This document shows positions 1 through 6,318 of a DNA stretch of 25,644 bases, piece by piece. Location of the stretch: assembly GCA_964433635.1 (NCBI GenBank), contig CAYSSG010000030.1:1-25644 (forward strand), in the 5' to 3' direction. The stretch is from CAYSSG01 sp964433635. Its GTDB lineage: Bacteria > Atribacterota > Phoenicimicrobiia > Phoenicimicrobiales > Stramentimicrobiaceae. The translations under genes were made by a program, and so were the position numbers. Position 1 is the first letter of the stretch. The number at the start of each line of letters is the position of its first letter. The notes beneath the pieces are model-generated. The model saw only the letters and a program-made list of their open reading frames with translations, searched no databases and was not told the DNA's origin.

Positions 1-502
1 TTCGATAGATTACAGCACGATCGGTGAATAATGAACTCCAGCATTTAATCACATGTTTTAAAATCTCTTCTTTACCTTTAATATTTAAATAACTATCATA
101 CTGACCGGCAAAGGAGGCATCAGGTAAATCCTCAGCAGTAGCACTGGAACGAACAGCAAAGGACTGCTGTTCGTCGAACTTTATCAATGCTTCAATGATG
201 GCACCTTCCACCTCTTTTGCCATCCCTGCGTTTTCAATGGTCAAACGAATCTTACTACTGATTTCCGAAATTTTTTCTTTTTCATCATGGTGTACTTCGA
301 CCAGTATTTCCATAAGTTCTTTCAGCTTTTGGTTGTTATGGATAGATTTTTTGTAGGCATCGGTTGTGATGCAAAAACCTGCAGGCACCTGGATTCCGAC
401 TATTGTATTCAGCTCTCCAAGATTTGCACCCTTTCCACCCACAACGCTGAGCCTTGTCTTATCTATTTCCGAGAAGTCAAGTACATAAGAGTTCATTAGC
501 AT
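1..502 (-). CDS. PEP synthase / rifampicin phosphotransferase-like protein, N-terminal part (partial)
   Basis: The gene runs off the left edge, so only the first ~167 codons are visible. The translation starts MLMNSYVLDFSEIDK, continues with VVGGKGANLGEL and VPAGFCITTDAY, and later has FAVRSSATAEDLPDASFAGQ. These are hallmarks of the ATP-grasp-like PPDK_N nucleotide-binding domain of phosphoenolpyruvate synthase and the related rifampicin phosphotransferase (Rph). The family moves phosphate from ATP through a swivelling His domain to pyruvate, or to the antibiotic. The His domain and C-terminal domain lie outside the window, so the two substrates cannot be told apart; the N-terminus looks most like the Bacillus-type Pps/Rph group. 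Two in-frame ATGs (502 and 496) follow an AGAGGT site and either may be used. A consensus promoter lies upstream, and the gene diverges from a TetR gene that may control it. Confidence 0.85.
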   Translation of the reverse strand, partial: MLMNSYVLDFSEIDKTRLSVVGGKGANLGELNTIVGIQVPAGFCITTDAYKKSIHNNQKLKELMEILVEVHHDEKEKISEISSKIRLTIENAGMAKEVEGAIIEALIKFDEQQSFAVRSSATAEDLPDASFAGQYDSYLNIKGKEEILKHVIKCWSSLFTDRAVIYR

Positions 503-551
503 GTTACCTCTTACCTTCTTCATTGTTTTGAAATATCATCTTTGTAATTTC

Positions 552-580
552 ATAATATGTCAGAACAATCATGTTGTCAA
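552..580 (-). promoter_or_regulatory. Sigma-A promoter of the PEP-synthase-like gene
   Basis: On the minus strand TTGACA (575-580) and TATTAT (552-557) are separated by 17 bases, close to the ideal sigma-A promoter. It points into the gene starting at 502/496. Confidence 0.75.
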
Positions 581-598
581 TGTGTTTTGAAATAAATA

Positions 599-612
599 TT
601 GTAATATTACAA
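599..612. promoter_or_regulatory. Perfect 14-bp palindrome, candidate TetR operator
   Basis: TTGTAATATTACAA reads identically on both strands. It lies between the divergent PEP-synthase-like gene and the TetR gene at 645. Its left half (TTGTAA) could also be the -35 box of the TetR gene, with TAAGAT at 621-626 as -10 (16-base spacer), so a bound repressor would shut off its own gene. A further half-like copy (TTTGTAAT) lies at 541-548. That the adjacent TetR protein binds here is inference. Confidence 0.55.
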
Positions 613-644
613 AACTATGTTAAGATAGTTATAAGGTGATAAGT

Positions 645-1229
645 ATGAATGGTTATGAAAAAAGAACCCTGTTAAAAAAGGAGTCCATTATAAACACTGC
701 CCGAAAGCTCTTTACCCAGCGGGGTGTTACGGATGTTAAAATCAGTGAAATTGCAGCTAAAGCCAATGTTTCACAGGTATCCATCTATAACTACTTTGGA
801 GATAAAAACAACCTTGCTAAAGAGGTGTTAATCATCATACTTGATGAAGTGATTCAGGAATATGAGGAAATTCTGAACAGGGATATCCCTTTCCCGGAAA
901 AGCTCACCATCATTATGACAAAAAAACATGCAGCGGTGATTGAAGCCAGCTGTTCACTGTTCAGTTCATATGCCTGGTCAGACAAAGTTTTGCGACAGGT
1001 TTACCGGGAAGCAGCACTAATAAAATCAACCCATATCTATTTAAAATTTATCAAGCTGGGTAAAAAAGAGGGTGCGATTGAAAAATGGATTCCCGACGAT
1101 GCAATCTTATCTTATTTGAACGCTTCCATTACCATTATGCAAGATCCTGACTATCTGAAAACCAACGATGAATACAAATTGGGAATCTTCAGGTTGTTTC
1201 TATATGGTTTACTGGGAAAAGAAAATTAA
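645..1229 (+). CDS. TetR/AcrR family transcriptional regulator
   Basis: A 194-residue protein with an N-terminal TetR helix-turn-helix: an ARKLFTQRGVTDVKISEIAAK stretch followed by the recognition helix ANVSQVSIYNYFGDKNNLAK. The C-terminal ligand/dimer domain is not recognisable to a subfamily. An upstream in-frame GTG at 636 is possible, but AAGGTG at 633-638 is the ribosome binding site and fits ATG 645 with a 6-base gap. The gene is divergent from the PEP-synthase/Rph-like gene, and the gap between them carries a perfect palindrome. This suggests autoregulation and control of that neighbour. Downstream it converges on the ABC permease gene. The ligand is unknown. Confidence 0.9.
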   Translation: MNGYEKRTLLKKESIINTARKLFTQRGVTDVKISEIAAKANVSQVSIYNYFGDKNNLAKEVLIIILDEVIQEYEEILNRDIPFPEKLTIIMTKKHAAVIEASCSLFSSYAWSDKVLRQVYREAALIKSTHIYLKFIKLGKKEGAIEKWIPDDAILSYLNASITIMQDPDYLKTNDEYKLGIFRLFLYGLLGKEN

Positions 1230-1534
1230 TATAAAAACGATTCAGATCTGTTCAAAATACTACCAGAATTGTTTCAGCTATGCTTGACTTTATTTACACA
1301 AAAAATTTCAAATTGCTAAAATTCTAATAATTTTCTTTCTATCTGCAGAAATCAATAAAAATTTAAGCAAATGTTTTAGAGATATATTAAAATATATTTA
1401 AATCATAAGATCAGAAAAATGAAATTGTAAATTTTTTTAGGGATTTTGAAGCAATTATTTTCTTAAATATATTATAAATAACAATATAATTGAAAGATAC
1501 CAGGAGGCGATTTATAAAATTTTTCAGCAGTTTT
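1230..1534. other. AT-rich intergenic stretch
   Basis: Between the convergent TetR and permease genes, very AT-rich. It holds an AGGAGG at 1502-1507 on the plus strand followed by CGATTTATAAA, with no start codon at a usable distance, possibly the relic of a lost gene start. I see no clear terminator hairpin, RNA gene or intact ORF. Confidence 0.5.
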
Positions 1535-3784
1535 CTATTCCACTCCTGCTTTTAGGGCTTCGCTCATGGGAACTGCCTCCACACTCTTCGCACAAAGCAG
1601 TTTGCTTAGCTGATAGGTCAGCATGATAGCTATAAAAGATATGACCACATAAAGGGGACTAATAATTGTTGGCAGCATTAAATTAATCATATTGCCAAGA
1701 TAACCATACAATACACCCATTGAGACCATAGCAATAGGAATAGCAACTATAAATCCGACCAAGATAACCAGGGTGGAGCTGTTCAATATCAGGGACCGAA
1801 TCTCCCGGCGTCGATAACCAAATATCTTGAAGAGTGAAATGGTATTTTTGTTTTCCTCAATAATCAGTGAGGTTACCAGATAGAGAATAATCAAGGCAAC
1901 AATACTGGAGACAATAGTCATCAATACTACCATGGAAATCAGCTGTCCCATAAATTCATCCATTGCTTCAGGTAATTCAGCCATGGATTTTGTTCCTGAC
2001 AGCATTTCGTCAGGAATATCAAGTTTTCTTGTGCTGAATAAACCCATATAGCTGTTTTCGGGAAGCTCCATTTTTTGGTTAAACGCTGCAATCGGCATAT
2101 ATAAAAACTGCTCGATATAAGAATCAGCGACAGCATCAATCTGAAAGGAGTATGATTTCCCATCTTCTTTATTAATGAAGGTTACATTGTCACCGGCTTT
2201 AATATCCAGCCGATTGGCCAGAGCTTTTGTAATATTTGTCTGGTTGTTAGGAATGAGGTCCCCCTTGCCATCCTTTAGAATCACAAGCGTTGAATCGGGC
2301 TCTATCCCGGATATATAAAACTCAATCTCTTCCTTATTTTCAGGATAAAACTTTCCTGCATTAAAGGCTTCCACCCCTTCAGGCACTTCACCAAACTGCA
2401 TTTCCCTGAAGGAATATTCGTAGTCAAACTGGTATACATCTGAAGATTTGAATGCATGGTTCATAGAGTTCATAATAGTAAAACCAAAGAGAATTAAAAC
2501 AGAGGCGCTGGTAACACCCAGAAAGAGGAACAAAAGCCGCGAGATGCTTCTAAACTGCTCACGCAGTTTGAATTTTGTACTGAATTTAAACCTATCTAAT
2601 TTTAAAGCCCGCTCCAGTACATTAACCTTGCTGTTTTGTATATCCCCTTTCATAAGATCTGCTGGTGAGCGCTTCAGTTCCGAACGAATCACAAGATAAC
2701 TGCTGAGGCCTAAAAACAGGATCGGCGTAAATATCCCGATTAATACATTTAGAAAACTGAATTCAATACTTGGGACAGGAACATTATAATAGGAAACCAT
2801 AGCCAAAACCATTGGCTTGATAGAAGGCAGAGCCAGCAGGCTTCCTATTATTCCACCTGCAAAAGCCAGCATGACCGGAAGGGCCATATAGTGACGCATT
2901 AACTCGCCACGCCGGTATCCCTGGGCATAAAGGGTGCCGATAATTACCGATTCCCGGCGAATCATTCTCCAGAACATGATACCTATTATTAAGCAGGATA
3001 TCAGAAACATTACTACCGGGAGCGGTACGCTCATGGTTTTCATGCCGGTGATGGAAGCCCATACCATTCTTGCCCGTTTGTTATCCATAATATTAATCCA
3101 GTCAGATACTGTAAAACCTTCTTCCTGTAAAGCTTGCCGCAATTCGACTGCCTGACTGTTAATACTACGGTTTCTATTATTAAACCTGACTGAATAAATA
3201 CTGGCAGCTTTACCTATATCTGAAAATGCCTCACGATTAATAACACCTACCCCAAAATCATTTGGAGAATACAGGATATCATTCACATTCTTCAGCGGAT
3301 AGATATAATGGGGTAAAGACACAAAACCCACCACAGTGAAGTTTTTACCTGCCACTTCTATTTGACTCCCTAAAGGATAGTTATTGGCTTTGGCAAAAGA
3401 GGGATCAAGGAGTATTTCTCCCGGTCCGGAAAGAGGCTGTCCTTCAATTACAGACGGAATATTTACCTTTTTTGTTTCACTTAATAGCCTTAATGTAAGC
3501 GAATCAGACAGGTCAGCATCAAAACTTAAATATTCTTCGATGATGATATCTGCCTCTTTTTCTAATTTTGCGCTGTCGGATATAATCTTATCTGTTGAAA
3601 AGGACAGGTCTTCCTGTATATGCTCTTCTGTAAAAGATGTAACCAGCTTAGCCAGGTTCCGGGAAAGTCCGGCAGCCACGATAAAAGTATAGCTTCCAAG
3701 AATAATCAGAAGAAGAATGCCCAGATAGCGTAATTTATTTTCCTTGAAAATCCGTATTATTCTCCTGTTCAAAGCCATTACCAT
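1535..3784 (-). CDS. ABC transporter permease, FtsX/MacB-like family
   Basis: A 749-residue integral membrane protein with the layout of two-domain FtsX-type (DUF214) permeases. There is one N-terminal membrane segment (about 19-40), a large extracytoplasmic domain, three segments (about 253-272, 297-318, 343-365), a fifth near 415-440, a second outside domain, and a last set of three (about 613-637, 663-693, 707-727). The final FtsX domain contains the coupling motif LFKIFGYRRREIRSLIL. Such permeases usually work as mechanotransmission or lipid/lipoprotein/peptide export systems rather than as channels; the substrate cannot be read here. It partners with the ATPase just upstream. Two starts are possible: ATG 3784, or ATG 3778, which overlaps the ATPase stop as TAATG and would be translationally coupled. 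Confidence 0.88.
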   Translation of the reverse strand: MVMALNRRIIRIFKENKLRYLGILLLIILGSYTFIVAAGLSRNLAKLVTSFTEEHIQEDLSFSTDKIISDSAKLEKEADIIIEEYLSFDADLSDSLTLRLLSETKKVNIPSVIEGQPLSGPGEILLDPSFAKANNYPLGSQIEVAGKNFTVVGFVSLPHYIYPLKNVNDILYSPNDFGVGVINREAFSDIGKAASIYSVRFNNRNRSINSQAVELRQALQEEGFTVSDWINIMDNKRARMVWASITGMKTMSVPLPVVMFLISCLIIGIMFWRMIRRESVIIGTLYAQGYRRGELMRHYMALPVMLAFAGGIIGSLLALPSIKPMVLAMVSYYNVPVPSIEFSFLNVLIGIFTPILFLGLSSYLVIRSELKRSPADLMKGDIQNSKVNVLERALKLDRFKFSTKFKLREQFRSISRLLFLFLGVTSASVLILFGFTIMNSMNHAFKSSDVYQFDYEYSFREMQFGEVPEGVEAFNAGKFYPENKEEIEFYISGIEPDSTLVILKDGKGDLIPNNQTNITKALANRLDIKAGDNVTFINKEDGKSYSFQIDAVADSYIEQFLYMPIAAFNQKMELPENSYMGLFSTRKLDIPDEMLSGTKSMAELPEAMDEFMGQLISMVVLMTIVSSIVALIILYLVTSLIIEENKNTISLFKIFGYRRREIRSLILNSSTLVILVGFIVAIPIAMVSMGVLYGYLGNMINLMLPTIISPLYVVISFIAIMLTYQLSKLLCAKSVEAVPMSEALKAGVE

Positions 3785-4476
3785 TCAATCCTTTCCGCCG
3801 CAAGGGTTACCTCATTGACTGTTTCTTCTGCTATGATACCGCTTCTGAGTTTAAACACTCTATTGCCCATAGCAGCAATGGCAGCATTGTGGGTTATCAT
3901 CAAAATAGTTGTTCCAAATTTTTTATTAATCTGTTGCAACAGCTTTAATATACTGCGGGAGGTCTGATAATCCAGGGCTCCGGTTGGCTCGTCACAAAGT
4001 AATAGTTTCGGATTTCTGACAACAGACCTGGCAATGGAGACCCTTTGTTGTTCACCTCCACTCAGCTCTCTGGGGAAACGGTGCTTTTTGTCAAGAATTT
4101 CTACTGCCTTTAAGACTTCTTCCTTACTCAGTGGTGATTTGCTGATATTGGAAACTACCTCAATATTTTCCCCGGCTGTCAGGTTTGGGATAAGATTATA
4201 GAACTGGAATACAAAGCCGATGTGTTCTCTTCTATATTCAGTCAACTCTTCATCATTCAACTTGTCTACTTCAATCTCATCCACAATAACCTTACCGCTG
4301 TCACCTCGATCAACACCGCCAATGATATTCAGCAGAGTGGTTTTACCCGAACCTGAGGGGCCAAGGATGACGCCAATCTCTCCTTTTCCTAATTTTATTT
4401 CTATGCCCTTTAAAACTTCATTTTTAACCATACCGGTTGTGTAGGTCTTCTTTAAATCAGAGACAATAATAAACAT
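3778..4476 (-). CDS. ABC transporter ATP-binding protein (LolD/MacB-like)
   Basis: A 232-residue ATPase that powers the adjacent FtsX-type permease. Motifs seen: Walker A GPSGSGKTT (39-47), Q-loop FVFQFYNLIPNLTAGENI (about 88-105), signature LSGGEQQR (138-145), Walker B LLLCDEPTGALD (158-169) and the H-loop in MITHN. This motif set is that of the LolD/MacB/YknY group. The stretch between the Q-loop and the signature (VEILDKKHRFPRELSGG) looks several residues shorter than usual in the family; all catalytic residues remain. A GGGGGAG site inside the end of the TetR gene serves its ATG, and only one base separates it from that gene, so the three genes form an operon. Confidence 0.92.
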   Translation of the reverse strand: MFIIVSDLKKTYTTGMVKNEVLKGIEIKLGKGEIGVILGPSGSGKTTLLNIIGGVDRGDSGKVIVDEIEVDKLNDEELTEYRREHIGFVFQFYNLIPNLTAGENIEVVSNISKSPLSKEEVLKAVEILDKKHRFPRELSGGEQQRVSIARSVVRNPKLLLCDEPTGALDYQTSRSILKLLQQINKKFGTTILMITHNAAIAAMGNRVFKLRSGIIAEETVNEVTLAAERIEW

Positions 4477-4477
4477 G

Positions 4478-5110
4478 CTATTGCTCCCCCTTTTTATAGA
4501 AACACTGTTTCAGAATATCAAAATATTCATCTGATTCACTGAGGATTTTCCTTCCAACATCTTCAATGGAATTAAGTTCATTCATATGTTGCTCGGCATA
4601 GCTCAACATGGTCCAGTTAATTATATTAATCATTTTTTCACGGTCAATATCTTCCCGGAATTTGCTCCAATCAATATTTTGATAGCCTTTTTCCAGGCCA
4701 CTTGAAATCATGTCCTGTTTAAGTTTGCTAATTGCAGGCTTTACATCAGCTGCATCCTCATGGGATACGGCCTTGAGAAAATTAAATGCGTGTGGAAGCT
4801 TTTTATAAATCTTAAACTTTACCAATCCCAATTGTCTCATTCTGGCAAAGAAATCCGGTTCATTCCAATCCACTTCAGCGTAGATCTTTTCAATCACCTT
4901 TGATACATAATCGAGCAGAAATAAGTATAGCTCCTTTTTATTATTAAAATAGTTGAATAATGAGCCTTTGGAGATTCCCGCTTGTTTGATAATTTCGTTT
5001 GTGGATGCCTTGCTATAACCATTTCGGGCAAATTCTTTTAGAGCTGCGTTAATGATACGTTCTTGTTTTTCTGATTCCCGGCTATGAAATTGTGAGTAAA
5101 TAATTGTCAC
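4478..5110 (-). CDS. TetR/AcrR family regulator of the ABC operon
   Basis: A 210-residue TetR protein. The DNA-binding domain is clear: ERIINAALKEFARNGYSKAS, then TNEIIKQAGISKGSLFNYF and NNKKELYLFLL (about residues 17-70). The C-terminus is a divergent ligand domain. It is the first gene of a three-gene operon with the ABC ATPase and permease, a common layout for self-regulated efflux systems. The start is taken as GTG 5110, directly overlapping an AAAGG sequence; this is not a well-spaced site, and a near-cognate start a few codons inside cannot be excluded. Two symmetric TGACCA/TGGTCA sites overlap its promoter and are the likely operators, so the protein probably represses itself and the transporter until an inducer binds. 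Confidence 0.9.
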   Translation of the reverse strand: MTIIYSQFHSRESEKQERIINAALKEFARNGYSKASTNEIIKQAGISKGSLFNYFNNKKELYLFLLDYVSKVIEKIYAEVDWNEPDFFARMRQLGLVKFKIYKKLPHAFNFLKAVSHEDAADVKPAISKLKQDMISSGLEKGYQNIDWSKFREDIDREKMINIINWTMLSYAEQHMNELNSIEDVGRKILSESDEYFDILKQCFYKKGEQ

Positions 5111-5153
5111 CTTTTTTCTTTTTCAGCGCAAAATTCAGAACAAAAAATCTGAT

Positions 5154-5168
5154 TGACCAGAGTAGTCA
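5154..5168. promoter_or_regulatory. Imperfect TetR-type operator (site 2)
   Basis: TGACCA-gag-TAGTCA, a 15-base palindrome with one mismatched pair, near the transcription start of the TetR/ABC operon. It is the same motif as the perfect site at 5188-5202. Confidence 0.6.
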
Positions 5169-5173
5169 CTTTC

Positions 5174-5203
5174 ATAATACACTATAATGACCACCATGGT
5201 CAA
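5174..5203 (-). promoter_or_regulatory. Promoter of the TetR-ABC operon
   Basis: On the minus strand TTGACC (5198-5203), an 18-base spacer, and TATTAT (5174-5179). The -35 box lies inside the perfect palindrome 5188-5202, and the second palindrome lies just after the -10, so repressor on either site would block RNA polymerase. Confidence 0.65.
5188..5202. promoter_or_regulatory. Perfect TetR-type operator (site 1)
   Basis: TGACCA-cca-TGGTCA, a 15-base palindrome overlapping the -35 box of the TetR/ABC operon. Its outer arm also pairs with the outer arm of site 2 (GATTGACCA at 5151-5159 and TGGTCAATC at 5197-5205). Confidence 0.65.
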
Positions 5204-5391
5204 TCACATTTAATAAATATTCCTTCAACAAAACAGCCTGATGGTTCTTTATATGATGTTCTCATAATCTGACTGAAAACAAATCCTGTTAACATAACTA
5301 ACTGTCTTAGGAAATAGCTTTCAATTCTTAAAAAAATTTCAATAATTATTTCTAAATCCTTATTTTAGTAGTGGTGTATTGGAGAATATAC

Positions 5392-5608
5392 CTAATTCCA
5401 AGTTTTTTTGGAAACCAGCTTCCTGATTGATTGATCAGATAGAGTATCTCTTTTTACAGTGATATCCAAATGCTGATCATTATCAGGCTGATGATGGAAG
5501 TCGATGAATTGCTGGATGGCTTTATCTTTAACGGGCAACTCGGGGCTTAAAGATACCCCTTATATCAGAATTATATGATATGAGGTTGATGATTTGTATA
5601 GCATTCAT
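5392..5608 (-). pseudogene. Frameshifted small gene relic, unknown family
   Basis: An ideal AGGAGG site is followed after 9 bases by ATG 5608, reading MNAIQIINLISYNSDIR... but stopping after 26 codons. Shifting the frame near 5530 restores an open reading for about 45 more codons (LPVKDKAIQQFIDFHHQPDN, then LDITVKRDTLSDQSIRKLVS) to a stop at 5392. The amino-acid mix of both parts looks coding, and the strong start site argues that a real gene of about 70 residues once stood here. A run of seven T at 5403-5409 is another possible shift point. I do not recognise the family. It could instead be a short peptide gene of 26 codons. Confidence 0.4.
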
Positions 5609-5699
5609 ATTTGTTCCTCCTGAATATGAACCTGGTAGTCTCCAAAAAATCATTTAACATCTAAACAGTATATTAACACTTCTTCAAGGTGAAAATGAA

Positions 5700-5762
5700 G
5701 AGAGTCAGACTCAGCATTTGTTGTTTCTTTATTAAAATGTTAAATGCTGAGAACTGACCCTC
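5700..5762. repeat. Inverted repeat, REP-like or hairpin
   Basis: GAGAGTCAGACTCAGCATTT (5700-5719) pairs with the reverse complement of AAATGCTGAGAACTGACCCTC (5742-5762), with one bulge, one G/A change at the outer end and a 22-base loop. There is no T-run, so it is not a classic terminator. The GGTCAG...CTGACC ends resemble small REP/MITE-type elements, but one copy does not prove mobility. Confidence 0.5.
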
Positions 5763-5820
5763 AAATCTCCCAAATCATTCTCAAATAGTTCTCTTACAGA
5801 GAACAAATATTCCCTGCACT

Positions 5821-6021
5821 TCATGTAGGAGCGGAATAATGATTTTGTGAAATATTGCTGCTGCCATTTCGATTACAATAGCCAAATCCGTCAAATAATC
5901 TTTGTGTATTTTTACTGCCACATTTCTGGCAGGGGAAATCTCCCTTTTCCATATCTTTTATTGAGGCCGTAATCTCAAAAACATGATTACAATCCTGACA
6001 TTCATAATTATAGTTTGGCAT
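5821..6021 (-). CDS. FmdB-family zinc ribbon protein
   Basis: A 66-residue protein opening MPNYNYECQDCNHVFEI, with zinc-binding pairs C8-x2-C11 and C31-x2-C34. This is the FmdB/CxxC_CxxC_SSSS regulatory-type zinc ribbon. The fold is certain, the role is not: family members were named for a supposed regulator of formamidase/formylmethanofuran dehydrogenase genes, but most have no known function. The C-terminus is short and rich in Ser/Asn, as usual. GGAGAGG precedes the ATG, and a promoter (TTGCCA, 17 bases, TAAAAT) lies at 6068-6096. It diverges from the acyl-CoA synthetase gene. Confidence 0.88.
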   Translation of the reverse strand: MPNYNYECQDCNHVFEITASIKDMEKGDFPCQKCGSKNTQRLFDGFGYCNRNGSSNISQNHYSAPT

Positions 6022-6067
6022 TTAAATTACCTCTCCTTCCTTAGTCAGATTATTTATTTGATAAAAT

Positions 6068-6096
6068 ATTTTACATAATATAAAGGATTTTGGCAA
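6068..6096 (-). promoter_or_regulatory. Promoter of the FmdB-like gene
   Basis: On the minus strand TTGCCA (6091-6096) and TAAAAT (6068-6073) with a 17-base spacer, about 50 bases upstream of the ATG at 6021. Confidence 0.5.
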
Positions 6097-6198
6097 TATA
6101 CTGATCCAAGTCTGGTCACTCCTTCTGCTACTTCAGGATGGTTTTATTTTCCGATTGATAGTATGCCACAATTTTCTCACCTGACAAAATCAGGACTT

Positions 6199-6230
6199 TT
6201 CATCTTCTTATAAATTCATCTTCTTATAAA
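6199..6230 (+). repeat. Tandem duplication of 16 bases upstream of the acyl-CoA synthetase gene
   Basis: TTCATCTTCTTATAAA occurs twice back to back (6199-6214 and 6215-6230), directly before a TTGACA at 6236-6241. No good -10 lies at standard distance from that TTGACA (the best, AAAAAT, is 18 bases on), so the promoter itself is uncertain. Confidence 0.8.
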
Positions 6231-6318
6231 AAAGTTTGACATTAATGGTATGATAATAAAAAAATAATAACTAGTTTTATGACCAGATAATAGTTTAATA
6301 TGGATCGAGGAAATGACC

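Noticed and set aside
287..499. Plus-strand open frame of 70 codons
   Set aside because: It is the antisense of the PEP-synthase/Rph-like gene, which has clear family motifs and a promoter on the other strand.
1501..1540. AGGAGG as the start of a plus-strand gene
   Set aside because: No ATG, GTG or TTG at usable distance; the following sequence runs into the antisense of the permease gene.
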